Shown: positions 1-11,989 of the stretch, piece after piece
Numbering within the stretch: the stretch's first letter is position 1
How the letters are laid out: each line of letters begins with the position of its first letter
Assembly (NCBI GenBank): GCA_021229015.1
Contig: CM037782.1
Span: 42,933,224-42,997,223 of the forward strand
Direction: 5' to 3'
Length of the DNA: 64,000 bases
DNA from: Solen grandis
Taxonomy: Eukaryota; Mollusca; Bivalvia; Adapedonta; Solenidae
Notes under the pieces: model-generated
Databases searched by the model: none
The model's input: the letters and a program-made list of their open reading frames with translations, nothing else
What the model was told of the DNA's origin: nothing
Translations under genes and position numbers: made by a program

Positions 1-1737
1 ATCAGTCTCTAAATCCTTTCTAAATGCAGGTCAGGTTTAACGGTCAGTCAGTACATCAAACATATAGTCTACTCCAGCTTTTACCAGTTACTTGCACTTC
101 ATAACTGACAATCTTTTATCAAAGTGACTCTTGAATGATCATTAAGTACCATCTAAATGATATGAAAATTAACAAAGGAACAAACGGAAAAAGCGCATTA
201 ATCTTTTTCCCAGCAACTCTTTAGAATATTAGGTTAATTGGCGTGATAGGGGGTACCAGCCAGTAAACAAGTTGTCTCATAAGATTTACACTTAACATAT
301 TTTTGGCTAATAGGCTGTCAATGCCATTGTTTGGAGGTACATCAGACCATTAGGGAAGAAAATGCAATGACAGTTAACCGTTGTAGGGAATAACCATATG
401 GAGGCAAATTTGAATGTTAATTCCTTCGGAGGAATAAAAAAACACTGTTATAGGGAGGGAGCCATCATAGAGAATAACTAGCTGTTAACGGAGGAAGCAC
501 TGTGTAAGGGGACATCTGTAGGTTTATATGTTGGGACACCTGTAAGCTTATATGCTGGGGGAATGTAGGGAGATACTGTTCAGTTTATATGTTATGTTTG
601 GTGTCTTGTGTAGGTTGTATGTTAGAAAGGTATTGGGAGATGAGTGTGGGTTAAGACTTGAATATACTTTTTGGTTTTGTATTTCTGCTGTCATTGTCAA
701 AATCAAGCGTCTAAAACCTTACTTGGAGACAAATGATGATTGCTTCCTTAGACAGCAGTTTCTGCTTGGTTAGTCTCAGCAGCTCAGTGGATAAGCCATC
801 AGTGGCCATATTGTCTTAATTAATGACTGTCTGCAGACATGCTATAAATCCTTTTGCATTTGAAAACACCTCAGAAAAGGCTACAGCTATCCAGATTGTG
901 CAGTTAAAGCTACATATTATCATTTAAGTAGTATGTTGGTAATCAAAACAGTTTTGTATGATAATTTTGAAAAACATGTTTTTACCTTGTGAAATTGCAC
1001 ATGCACAGGAGTTGATAGGATTTGTAAACCAGCTGTAGTTTATTTTACATGTCATACATGTTAAAACTAAGAATTCTCAGCATGGTGTTAATGTACCACC
1101 ATACATTCAGTCTGACTGCAGTGTGTCACAATGGCTGAGACAAATTGTTTTTACTGGAGTCCTGCAGGGAAACATATTGGACAGACCATTTAAATTCCAT
1201 TTTGTTTTCATTTGACTAGGGGATGTGGAGTTCCTGATAGACGGGATTTATTATAGTCTCACCTGTTATACAATATATCTCAAGCAAGCTACTTTTGGCT
1301 GAGTGGCTGTTTTCTCTTTAAGGGATTCCAGGAATAGGGATTTTTGTATTCATTTCAGCGTATCCAAAACTTGACTAATGTTAGGTGTTCAGTGTTTTCC
1401 TTGGAGAGTTCTTCCTAGTCATTATTCTGTGACCTTAATTGAACATACTGCACTCAGCTGTAAGGTTGAGATCTCTAGACCATTATCATTACAACCTCAG
1501 TGCCTTGGATATTGTCTTCTTCTGATGCTTTGTTGTCATGATTATCATGATTATCTTCTTGTTGATTCTTATCTTATTCAGTCAGAAAGAGACTTCAAGC
1601 TGATAAAAATAAATGATTAACTCTGATATGTAAGGTTAAAGTAAGTTGGGTCTGTGAGTCATGTTGGTGGTCGTGCTTTATCCTGTACAAAATTGGAAAT
1701 GATTAACATTTCATATTGCATATCTCACTGACATTAG

Positions 1738-2080
1738 CAGGGGTTTACTTAAGGATTTGACTTTCACTTGTCCAAGGGGCAAGTTATTTTGAACATCTAT
1801 TAGCCCCCCAGTGAAAAAAGGTTGCCCGATCTTGAGTTAGTTGGTGTTTGTTAATGTTTAAAACTAAATATGTGCAATATTAAGGTGGATTTTAGTTAAT
1901 ATGTATCAAAGACAGTTTGCAGGCATTTTACCCCTGATATACTATAGAAAATAAAAAAAACGAAAGATTTCATTTACATAAATAAACTTGCCCACCGGGC
2001 TGTCTTCTTTGAAAAATCACTTGCCCGCACTGATTTTAACCTGGCATGGGCAAGTGGGTGTCCACTTAAAAAAAAACCTG
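1738..2080. mobile_element. Small hAT-like inverted-repeat element (MITE)
   Basis: The left end begins CAGGGGTTTACTTAAG and the right end, read in reverse complement, begins CAGGTTTTTTTTTAAGTGG, giving an imperfect terminal inverted repeat. Inside, motifs related to CACTTGCCC recur in both orientations. The sequence CATTAG lies directly outside the left end and one base outside the right end, suggesting an imperfect target duplication. Length 343 bp, no coding capacity. CAGGG-type termini are common in hAT elements; the family assignment is inference. Confidence 0.5.
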
Positions 2081-3518
2081 CCATTAGTCAGTATTACTAA
2101 GATAATGATTAAAACAAGCATTTAAATGCATTATAACTGGAAGAGGAACAGGGAAGAGAATCAAGCTGGAGCAGTCATTCTCTTGAGATGTCCACTTGTG
2201 TACATGAACTTACTAAGTTTATTGACAAGGTCTCCCTCTGAAGTCTTAATAAGTGTCTAGCATAGCAGGACTTGTTTTCTGATGTCTATGAACTTATAAG
2301 TCAGATTTGATTTAACAGATTGCGAATTTATGCAAGAAAAAATCAATAAACAGTGTTTTTCCATTTATGGCTGATGCCTTTCCTATTTTATTCAGTTCTG
2401 CCCATATCATGTCATGTTCCAATGTCTTGTTTTTCACATCAGACTGGTACAGACTGGGTTATTTTGTGCATAATTTACAAGGTTAGGTGGGTGGTAATAT
2501 GTTTGCGATGATTATGAAAGTCAGACTGGGGTTTCTAGGGGTTCTTACATTGTCTATTTGAACACTGATGACAAAATATAGTCATAATCCACTAACTGTA
2601 CCATTGAATATATCAATACCTGTAATATTGAAAGTGATTGCAATCGAACTAAGTGTTTGTAAACTGTTTCTATATTTTGACCATGTATGAACTTATTGTT
2701 GATAAGGTTTTTGTGTTTGGGACATAAGCTACACTGGTTACTGATTGGTGTATCCATAGCTTATATATGTATATAAGTAATTAGATGGTATCATTTGAAA
2801 ATTCCTATTTCTATTGTGTTTTATGCTTGGAATTATTGATCAACTTTTCCCAAGTTTGTATAGTTAAAAAAATCGGCACAGGAACAAATAGCCAAAGGGA
2901 AAACAACATAAATATTATTGCCTGATCTGGTACTCTGATAAAATAACATGTTTACTAGACAAAGTGCCATCTCCATGATTTTCCTCAGCAGGAAGAAAAA
3001 CAGGATCATGTTAATCATGTTTTCAGTGTAATGTCAGACTGGTGTTGGGGAATATAAACAGTAATATCACAGATTGTGTTGTTCTTATTCTTCTCAGATA
3101 ATAGAAATTATTTATATCTGATGTTGAGGGTCCTCCGTCTGTGTAGAAGATATATCACAGAAGAAACCTGTAAATTATAATGTTTGAATAAATACAACTG
3201 AAGATAATTAGAGACAGTTATCATCTTTTTTCTCCAGAAATATTGTTTCATCAAGGCATTACTACATAATAATAAATGATTTTTTTGAAATACATTTACT
3301 CATGTAACAGAATCCATAAACCTATGAACAGATACTGTTTCTGTCAGCCAAGGCAAGATTTAATTAAAAAGGAAGCCTACGATAATTCTTTGAATTGAAC
3401 AGAGATTAGTATCAAATATGGAAATGTATGAAGCAAGGATAATACACAGTCTGATCTGGAAGGTATAAGCACTGATGTGACTCCATTGCAAGAGACTTAA
3501 ATAGATATGCAACTATGC

Positions 3519-3815
3519 AGACCAAGAGCGTCTGCCTCTGGAGCGAGAGGTTGTGGGTTCAATCCTTAGCTGCGACATACCAAAGTTTTAAAAAATGGTA
3601 CTGCTTTAGCTCCCTTGCTTTGCGCTCAGCATATAAGGGTAGTTCCAGGACTGGTTAGTCTGGTGTCAGGATAAGGTGACTGGGTGTGGTATCATGCCAC
3701 ATGTCTACGGCGTGATACTGCAGTATGACAGGACTATATCTGTCTCAAGTAGACAGTCTCTAAATGACTGAAATACTGCTGGTGTGACATTAAACACAAC
3801 AAACAAAAAACAAAC
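3519..3815 (+). repeat. tRNA-derived SINE
   Basis: A tRNA-like head is visible, with a B-box-like GGTTCAATCC at about 3557-3566 after a degenerate A-box region. A long body follows and the 3' end runs TGACTGAAATACTGCTGG, then ACATTAAACACAACAAACAAA. Related copies lie at 38081-38370 and 41012-41330 on the minus strand with the same body and tail, and a fragment at 45190-45300. Not a functional tRNA gene, because the cloverleaf is degenerate. Confidence 0.75.
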
Positions 3816-4314
3816 ATAAATCACTCTGCCATCACAATTATATGTAGTGCCCAATGTTTTAGCATAATGCTCTAATCTTTACCTTTTCAAATTGTATTTC
3901 TGCACTGTTCTGCCCAAGATGTCAAAAAACATTTCCATAGATAGATGGGTGTCAGGAAATTCCCTCCAATCAATAGTTGTGTCTGGAGCAATGTGGAGGG
4001 AGTTGTGAACCCTATCACTTAGTGTCAACCTGCTGTGTTCCTGTGGTCTGTCAGTGCTCATCCTTGTGGTAATGGGAAAGTGGAACATAATTTAGCATCA
4101 TGGACTGACAGAAGATGCAGTATTAAGTTATTATCACAAAAAAAGAATGACAAAATTAATTTTCTTCATACTGCAAAATCACAGGCATTTTCTTTGTAAT
4201 CATAGACATACAAGCTAAACTTGCCTCATTTACTTCACTGAAATTAATCCATTGAAGATTTCTAGAAGGAAGACTTCTCATACTTAACCTGAAGAAACAT
4301 TTTATGTGCTTCAG

Positions 4315-4511
4315 AACGTATAGAGCGACGCTATGGTGAGCTGAATGGAGAGTTATTATTGGTGGACCTGACACGGGGATCTGGAGGGCTGGGCATCAGC
4401 CTGGCTGGGAACAAGGACAGGAACACAATGAGCGTGTTTGTTGCTGGGATCCAGCCAGATAGTGCTGCCGGCCATGATGGAAGGATACAGGTTGGGGATG
4501 AGCTATTGGAG
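4315..4511 (+). CDS. MPDZ: MPDZ/MUPP1-like exon: N-terminal two thirds of PDZ8
   Basis: This exon encodes two bases of a split codon plus 65 residues. It holds the first two thirds of a PDZ domain: a carboxylate-binding loop GLGISL (residues about 25-30 of the exon), then LAGNKDRNTMSVFVAGI and ending GDELLE. The insert AGNKDR..MSVF is characteristic of the eighth PDZ domain of MPDZ and its PATJ counterpart. The acceptor is TGCTTCAG at 4307-4314 and the donor is GAG|GTATGC. Phase in is 1, phase out 0. The domain is completed by the exon at 11376-11470, in frame. MPDZ-family proteins scaffold tight-junction and polarity proteins by binding C-terminal peptides. Oddity: the following PDZ domains lie on the opposite strand beyond the assembly gap. 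PATJ is the alternative name, but PDZ9 downstream favours the 13-domain MPDZ layout. Confidence 0.93.
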
Positions 4512-4651
4512 GTATGCATGTTACACAAGTACTTGAACTTTATTATACCTGTGCTCCATAAAGTGAAGTGTGCTGCCCATTGTCCCAACAATTTCTATTG
4601 CATTGTGTCCCATTCCATCATATCGAATGTAGTTTTGATAAATATCATTAG

Positions 4652-5544
4652 TTTTTAGCTCACCTGAGCACTTGTGCTCGGGTGAGCTTTTGTGATCGCC
4701 TTTTGTCCGTCGTGCGACATCCGCCGTCAACAATTGCTTGTGAACACTCTAAGAGGCCACAGTTTTGGTCCAATCTTCATGAAACTTGGTCAGGATGTTT
4801 GTCTACATGATATCTCGGATGAGTTCGAAATCGGGTCACTTGGGGTCAAAAACTAGGTCATCAGGTCAAATCTTAGAAAAACCTTTGAACACTCAAGAGG
4901 CCACAGTTTTGGCCCAATCTTCATGAAACTTGGTCAGGATGTTTGTCTATATGATATCTTGGATAAGTTCAAAATTGGGTCATGTGGGGTCAAAAACTAG
5001 GTCACCAGGTCAAATCATAGAAAAACCTTGTGAACACTCTACAGGCCACAGTTTTGGCCCAATCATCAATAGATTTGGTCAGGATATTTGTCTACATGTT
5101 ATCTTGGATGGGTTCGAAAATGGGTCATGTGGGGTCAAAAACTAGGTCACCAAGTCATATCTTAGAAAAACCTTGTGAACACTCTAGAGGCCACAGTTTT
5201 GGCCCCATCTTCATGAAACTTGGTCAGGATGTTTGTCTACATGATATCTCGGATGAGTTCGAAATTGGGTCATGTGGGGTCAAAAACTATGTCACCAGGT
5301 CAAATCTTAGAAAAACCTTGTGAACACTCTACAGGCCTACATTTTTGTCCCAGTCTTCATTAAACTTGATATGAATGATGACTGCATGAATTCCTATTTG
5401 AGTGCAAATTCAGGTAGGATCAATATGTAGGTCACTTAGTCAAATGTTAGAAAAACACTTTAGATGCCAGATTTTTTGTCATTATTTCTAACACAGCCAT
5501 CTTACTCAGGTGAGCGACACAGGGCCATCTTGGCCCTCTTGTTT
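4652..5544 (+). mobile_element. Hairpin-ended tandem-core element A (pearl-like)
   Basis: The left end carries the palindrome AGCTCACCTGAGCA/TGCTCGGGTGAGCT (about 4657-4688), then a short GTCCGTCGT tract and CAACAATTGCTT. The right end is CTCAGGTGAGCGA followed by the hairpin AGGGCCATCTTGGCCCT and CTTGTTT. Between lie about four and a half copies of a 145-bp unit (starts near 4757, 4901, 5046, 5191 and 5336). The open frames across it are repeat translations, not genes. The same core occurs in reverse at 53324-54050 and 56446-57406. Confidence 0.85.
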
Positions 5545-5939
5545 AAGTCAAGGCAGTGCAGCAGGGGTATTGATCATCTTCAGAGATAGCTTTAGTTTAT
5601 GTGAAGCTGGGTCCTTATTCACGAATACTCCAGCTTTTTTCTTCCTATTAAATACAAGGTTTTCCCCCCAAAACCCCAAATTTTAAAATTCCTGTATTAA
5701 AAATATGATTTAAAGTACACCTGCCAAATGTTGAGGGTCCAAAAAGTCACATTTTTAGTGTTTTTATGCAAATTTGGCAAAATTTAAAAAAGATATCAGT
5801 TTTATTTTAAAAAAATGGTGAGGTATACATTTTTTTAGCTCATCTGAGCACATATGCTCAGGATGAGCTATTGGGATCGATGAATGTCTGTCGTCTGTCT
5901 GTCTGTCAGATAGTTTGTTTGCACTCTAGCATCTTCATT

Positions 5940-6732
5940 ATACCCCCAGCACAACAAAGTTGTAAGGGGGGGATACTGGATTCAGCTTGTCTGGCTGTCC
6001 GTCCGGCCAGCCATCCGTCTGTCGGTTTCTTTGTCTGGGCCGTTACACAAAAAGTATAAAAGGCATCAAGATGAAACTTCATATGTGGATAGATCTCATT
6101 GAGGGGGAGTGCAGTGATCAAGAACCATAACTCTGTCACATAATTTTGGAGTTATTTTCCTTTGTAAATTTTCGTACTTAATTTTTGTCCGGGTTGTAAC
6201 TCAAAAAGTATAAAAGGCATCAAGATGAAACTTCATAAGTGGATAGGTCTCATTGAGGGGACGTTCAATGACCAAGAACCATAACTCTCTGTCGCATAAT
6301 TTTGGAGTTAATGTCCTTTGTAAATTTTCATACTTAATTTTTGTCCGGGCTGTAACTCAAAAAGTATAAAAGATATCAAGATGAAACTTCATATGTGGAT
6401 AGATCTCATTGAGGGGGCATACATTGACCAAAAACCATAACTCTCTGTCACGTAATTTTGGAGTTATTGTCCTTTTTAAATTTTCATACTTAATTTTTGT
6501 CCGGGCCGTAACTCAAAAAGTATAAAAGATATCAAGATGAAACTTCATATGTGGATAGATCTCATTGAGGGGGCGTGCAGTGACCAAGAACCATAACTCT
6601 CTGTCTCATAATTTTTTCTTGTTGAGCCAATACATTTACATGTCTCTGACCTACATGTTATTTGTATTAAAATCCTTGTGACAAAGCGACATGCAGGGTG
6701 TATTTGCACCATTACAATGGCAGTTCTAGTTT
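5940..6732 (+). mobile_element. Element C nested in B: second hairpin-ended family
   Basis: The left end is ATACCCCCAGCAC, pairing with AAGGGGGGGAT to form a terminal hairpin, followed by a GTCCGTCCGG tract. The right end is GGCAGTTCTAGTTT after GCGACATGCAGGGTG. The interior has four copies of a 154-156 bp unit (ATCAAGATGAAACTTC at 6065, 6219, 6375, 6531). It interrupts the B core between CTAGCATCTTCATT and AGCAATCATCTTC, which are adjacent in intact units. Ends related to this family start elements at 57872 and 62801 in the opposite orientation. Confidence 0.75.
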
Positions 6733-8639
6733 AGCAATCATCTTCAAACTTTATAACAATGTTTATTACCATAATATCCAGCCAGGTTCGATTATGGCTG
6801 ATATTGGCCTATTCAGTCAGGAGTTATGCCCCTTTTAATATTAAAATGCCAGATTCCACTTTGTTTGCACTCTAGCATCTTCATTTCTTAAGCAATCATC
6901 GTCAAACTTTATGGCATTGTTTATTACTATCATCTCTTGGCCAAGTTTGATTACGGCTGATATCGGCAAATATGGTCAGGAGTTATGTCCCTTTCAATCT
7001 TAAAAATGCCAGATTTCAGTTTGTTTGCACTCTATAGCATCTTCATTTCTCAAGTAATCATCCTGAAACTCAATGTCAATGTTTATAGCTATAATTACTT
7101 GGCAAAGTTCGATAATGGCTGATATAGGCCAATTAGGTCAGGAGTTATGCCCTTTTTAATATTAAAAAATGCCATTCACTTCGTTTGCACTCCAGCATCT
7201 TGATTTCTTAAGCAATCATCTCCAAACTTAAGAACAATTTTTATAGCATAATTTGCTTGTCCAAGTTTAGTTATGGCTGATATCAGCCAATTAGGTTAGG
7301 TGTTATGCCCCTTTTGATATTAAACAAAAATGCCAGATTTCACTTTGTTTGCACTCTAGCATCATTATTTTTCAAGTAATCATCTTCAAACTTTAGAACA
7401 TTGTTTATAGCCATATTCTTTTGGTCAAGTTCAATTATGGCTGATATTGGCCACATAGGTCAGGAGTTATGCCCGTTTTAAATTAAAAAATATCAGATAT
7501 AAAAATCTATGAATGTCTGTTGTCCACAATTAGTTTGTTTGCACACTAGCATCTTCATTTCTTAAGCAATCATCTTCCAACTCTATGACAATGTTTATAG
7601 CAATATTCTTTTGGTCAGGATCAGTTATGGCGGGAGTTATGCCCCTATCAATCTTAAAAAATGCTAGATTTCTCTTTGTTTGCACTCTTGTATTGTAAGC
7701 AATCATTTTCAAACTTTATGACATTATTTATAGCCATAATCTCTAGGCCAAAATTGTTTATGGCTGATATCAGCCAATTATGTCAGGAGTTGTGTCCCTT
7801 CTAATGTAAAAAAATGCCAGGTTTAGCTATGTCTGCATTCTAGCATCTTCATTTCTTAAGCAATCATTTTAAATTTCTGATAATGTTTATGTCTGCACTC
7901 TAGCATCTTCATTTCTTAAGCAACCTTTTTAGCTCACCTGAGCACGTGTGCTCAGGATGAGCTTTTAGGATCGATGAATGTCCGTCGTCCGTCCGTCCGT
8001 CCGTCCGTCCGTCCGTCCGTCGTCCACAATTTGTTCGTTTGCACTCTAGCATCTTCATTTTATGAGCAATTATCTTCAAACTTTAAAACAATGTTTATGA
8101 CCATAAAATCTCGGCCAAGTTCGATTATGGCTGATATCGGAACATTAGGTCAGGAGTTATGCCCCTTTTAAAATTCAAAAATGCCAGATTTCACATTGTT
8201 TGCACTCTAGCATCTTCATTTCATGAGCAATTATCTTAAAACTTTATATCAATGTTTATGACCATCAAATCTCGGCCAAGTTCGATAATGGCTGATATCG
8301 GAACATTAGGTCAGGAGTTATGCCCCTTTTAAAATTAAAAAAAGCCAGATTTCACATTGTTTGCACTCTAGCATCTTCATTTCATGAGCAATTATCTTCA
8401 AACTTTATATCAATGTTTATGACCATAAAATCTCGGCCAAGTTCGATTATGGCTGATATCGGAACATTAGGTCAGGAGTTATGCCCCTTTTAAAATTCAA
8501 AAAAGCCAGATTTCACATTGTTTGCACTCTAGCATCTTCATTTCATGAGCAATTATCTTCAAACTTTATATCAATGTTTATGACCATAAAATCTCGGCCA
8601 AGTTCGATTATGGCTGATATCGGAACATTAGGTCAGGAG

Positions 8640-9409
8640 CAAGGATCCTAAAAACCGATTTTTTACCGGTTTTGACCGATTTTGATCTCAATCGACCGGT
8701 TCAGATTTCAAAAAGTACCAAAAAAATCGGTCGAAAAAAAATCCATAATCCTCGTCTAAAACTTTCAAAATCGGTCCAAACGGTTCATAATAGTCTCTCT
8801 TACACACCAACTGACCTACTTCTTGAATTTCCGGTGTGCCCTCGGGGCAGGTGTCAGTGGGGGTCAGGCAGGGACACCCGTCTAGGTCATTATTGGGCAG
8901 TTAAGATGAATGGATTGACGGTTTGTACTTAGCGGTTATTTGGACGGTGCCGTGTAATTATCTATGCCGTAATAATGGACCATTGCTTGTTTGCAAACTG
9001 TAACCGGTTGTAATCACAATAAATAAAAGTTATTGACAAAAAAAATATATAAACACAAAGGCACATAATAAACAACACCAAAACGACTGCTTCCAACAAT
9101 TTATTGATTCGTTAGAGTCATATACAGACCGTCATATACATGCACTTCCGGTAAACAAACTTTCGATTTCGTAGAGGTAAATATTGCAGAAAAATACCTT
9201 ATTATGCCAACAGGATGCTGAAATATAATAAAAGATCTATTTTCACACTGCAAATGATTCAGGGTATGTTGATTGAAAATATCAATGTTATTTTTTTTTC
9301 GTTTTTTTTCGGGGGGGGGGGGGGGGGGGGTACGGAACGGAATTTTTTAAGGGGGGGGGGGGTGATTTTGCCGTCGACCGGTTGAGATTCCAAAATTTTA
9401 GGATCCCTG
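8640..9409. mobile_element. Non-autonomous hAT-like transposon with 8-bp target duplication
   Basis: The left end reads CAAGGATCCTAAAA and the right end in reverse complement reads CAGGGATCCTAAAA, a 14-bp terminal inverted repeat with one mismatch. The identical 8-mer GTCAGGAG flanks it at 8632-8639 and 9410-9417; removing the element and one copy restores a normal core unit of element D. The 8-bp duplication and CAGGG ends fit the hAT superfamily. At 770 bp with no transposase it must have moved in trans. The interior has several CCGATTTT/ACCGGTT motifs and an extreme G tract. Confidence 0.85.
9311..9361 (+). repeat. Poly-G tracts
   Basis: Two G runs of about 20 and 13 bases are separated by a short A/T-containing spacer, just after T-rich sequence. 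They lie inside the hAT-like element. Such runs are prone to sequencing-length error and could form G-quadruplex structure. Confidence 0.9.
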
Positions 9410-10548
9410 GTCAGGAGTTATGCCCCTTTTAATATTAAAAAAAAGCCAGATTTCACATTGTTTGCACTCTAGCATCTTCATTTCATGAGCAATTATCTTC
9501 AAACTTTATATCAATGTTTATAACCATAAAATCACGACCAAGTTCGATTGTGGCTGATATCGTACCATTAGGTCAGGAGTTAAGCCCCTTTTAATATTCA
9601 AAAAATGCCATATTTCACATTGTTTACACTCTAGCATCTTCATCTTTTGAGCAATCATCTTCAAACTTTATGGCAATGCTTATGACCATAAGGTCTCGAT
9701 TGAGTTTGATTATGACTGAGATTCATCAATTAGGTCAGGAGTAATGCCCCTTTTAATATTCAAAAAATGCCATATTTCACATTGTTTACACTCTAGCATC
9801 TTCATCTTTTGAGCAATCATCTTCAAACTTTATGGCAATGCTTATGACCATAAGGTCTCGATTGAGTTTGATTATGACTGAGATGGGTCATTTAGGTCAG
9901 GAGTTATGCCCCTTTTAATACAAAAAATGCAAGATTTCACTTTGTTTATTCTCTACCAACTTCATTTTTTTAACAATCATTTTTAAACTTTAAGGCAATG
10001 TTTATGCCCATAATCTCACAATCGGGTTCAATTATAACTGATATTGACTTGTAAATTTAGGAGTAATGCCCATTTCACCATAAAAAAAGCCAGATTTCAC
10101 TTTTACACTCAAGCATCTTTATTTCTTAAGCAATCATCTTTCTCAGGTGAGCGACCAAGGGCCATCTTGGCCCTCTTGTTTAAAATTTCTGATAATGTTA
10201 ATAGCCATCATCTCTAGGCCAAGTTCGACTATGGCTGATATCAGATTATAAGTCCTAAGTTATTGCCCTTTTATTATTAAAAAAGCCAGATTTCACTGTT
10301 TACACACTAGCATCTTCATTCCTTAAGCAATCGTTTTGAAGTATCACTGTCAATGTTTAAAGCCTTAATCTCTCGGTCAAGTTTGACTTCAGATTTTGAC
10401 CATAGGCACTGTTTAGTTCCTGGAATTGAAATGATCTCATGGATTATGTATTCAATACAATTATGCTATATTTTAGTAACTTGTACAGGCAATGAAGGCA
10501 TTTTTTCCCAGCTGAGTGTCTTTAGGGCCATCTTGGCCCTCTTGTTTT

Positions 10549-11375
10549 CTCTTTTATCAGAGAATTGAATCTGAAAAAAATAATGGAAATCTGTCCATTG
10601 ATTTTTTTTTTTTATCAAGAAAAATATATATTAAATTTCATTGTTTTGGGGTAATTTTTGTGTATACTAGTATTTTGGTCCACACAAAACCTTTTTTTTT
10701 CTCAATGTGTATTTCCATGCATGTTTGACAGTATTTTCTCCTGTAACTTAAAAAACACATCATAAATTACAAATTATGATAAAATATTCTGAAAATATTA
10801 TTTTGGTATGTCATTAAAGTACTTAGAATGCAATCTTTCATTTTTTGAATACTTTAATTTTTCAACAAACTTTAGCCAACAGTGATGTTTTCTTATAAGC
10901 TAAATCTCTGAAATGAGCATGGTGACCCCTATTTTTAATTCATATATCTTTTAGTCTAAAGTACTTACATGCAAATTTTTTGAAAAAATCTGTCTGTTGG
11001 GGGGGTGGGGATGCTGAAAAGCTTTTAAAACAGATATAAAATTGTACAGTTGAGGGCATCTTGATAGAAAGAGACCTTTAAGCAATATTTGGCACATGCT
11101 ATCAGTAACATTCCAGATTGTTGATTGAAGTCACTGTTACATAATCCTGCCACTAGCCAGAAAATAGATGTAAGAAAGTATTAAAGTGGTAGCTATTTCG
11201 ATCAGTTAGCTTGTTAGAAGTTTCATTTTCAATTTTACAAAATATGTTAATCCTTTTTTTAATTTGATCAGCAATATCAGAGTGATTTATGTTTATCTTT
11301 TTGTGCCTGTCCAGTGGAAAAGTACATCATAGAAGAAAAAAGATAAGCTTGTATGGAAGACATTTTCTGTTTCAG
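10549..11375. other. Intron remainder, no feature seen
   Basis: AT-rich single-copy-looking sequence between element B and the next PDZ8 exon. No exon, structural RNA or clear transposon ends were recognised. The last 15 bases before 11376 form a normal acceptor tract ending TTTCAG. Confidence 0.5.
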
Positions 11376-11470
11376 GTGAATGGCAATGTCCTGTATGGGC
11401 GCAGCCATCTGAATGCCTCTGCCATTATCAAGGGCCTCAACACTCCTGTCATGAAGTTTGTCCTCCTCAG
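11376..11470 (+). CDS. MPDZ: MPDZ/MUPP1-like exon: C-terminal third of PDZ8
   Basis: Thirty-one codons plus two bases. It starts VNGNVLYGRSHLNASAII and ends in the final beta strand KFVLL plus a split arginine codon. This is the second alpha helix and last strand of the PDZ domain begun at 4315-4511; the join is phase 0 and falls at the common PDZ boundary LLE|VNG. The YGRS.xNAS.IIK stretch is typical of MPDZ/PATJ PDZ8. Acceptor TGTTTCAG, donor CTCAG|GTATTT, phase out 2. No following plus-strand exon was found before the gap; the next expected exon should begin in phase 2. Confidence 0.93.
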
Positions 11471-11989
11471 GTATTTTGTTAAACCCCAAGATACAAAGTA
11501 TCTATATTGGAGTCACTACCATCAGTCTGTCTGTAGATGAGATTTGTTTGCCCTATTTCTCAGCTACCTTTGGTCGGATTTTGATGAAACTCTACAAGAC
11601 TGATAAGTACCAAGCCTCGTTGCGCATATTGTTTGCACGTCTTTATTCACTTGATTTTGAATGAGTTATGGCCCTTTGTTATATTTCTCAAGACTGTCAG
11701 ACATGGTAACAGTAAATGTGACAGAGCTGTATCTGGGGGTATTCATCATCTTCAATGATAATTCTTATTTGTCTTGGTTCCTGGTGTCCTTGTCAGCAAT
11801 GTCAGCTTAGTCCTCTCTTTCTACATCATCACCATCATCCTCAAATATTTTCTCCTTTCTTCTTATTTGTCGCTCATCTTCATCATCATTTACTGAATTT
11901 TTATCCCTTTGTGATACTGGTATGAAATGTCATTATCATCATTACTATTTTTCTACCATTTTCTTTATATTGTTCTTCATCTTCTTTTG

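Larger units (their letters stand above)
1..4314. other. Non-coding, presumed intron upstream of PDZ8 exon
   Basis: No exon or conserved protein was recognised on either strand. The first supported exon begins at 4315 in the middle of a codon, so this stretch is most simply an intron of the plus-strand MPDZ-like gene. It holds a small inverted-repeat element (1738-2080) and a tRNA-derived SINE (3519-3815), listed separately. The short ORFs here have no recognisable domain and read as AT-rich chance frames. Confidence 0.6.
7926..10181 (+). mobile_element. Element D nested in B: hairpin-ended tandem-core element
   Basis: The left end TTTTTAGCTCACCTGAGCAC with its partner arm is followed by seven or more GTCC repeats at 7981-8024. 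The right end is TCTCAGGTGAGCGACC plus the AGGGCCATCTTGGCCCT hairpin and CTTGTTT. The core period is 161 bp, with nearly identical copies at about 8036, 8199, 8360 and 8521. A hAT-like element sits inside one core unit at 8640-9409. Flanking B core resumes at AAAATTTCTGATAATG, a motif also present just upstream of the insertion. Confidence 0.8.
5832..10548 (+). mobile_element. Hairpin-ended tandem-core element B, host of nested insertions
   Basis: Left end at 5832 (AGCTCATCTGAGCACATATGCTCAGGATGAGCT split into two arms) followed by a GTCT-rich tract. The right end at about 10510-10548 is the AGGGCCATCTTGGCCCTCTTGTTTT hairpin in two parts. The core unit is about 160-165 bp and includes GCACTCTAGCATCTTCATT and GGTCAGGAGTTATGCCCC. 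The element is split by element C (5940-6732) and element D (7926-10181); core sequence resumes after each. No coding capacity. Confidence 0.75.

Noticed and set aside
4930..5323. Plus-strand ORFs with repeated peptide motifs (LGHVGSK, FGQDICLH)
   Set aside because: They are translations of successive 145-bp transposon core units; the same core is open in other frames and strands elsewhere.
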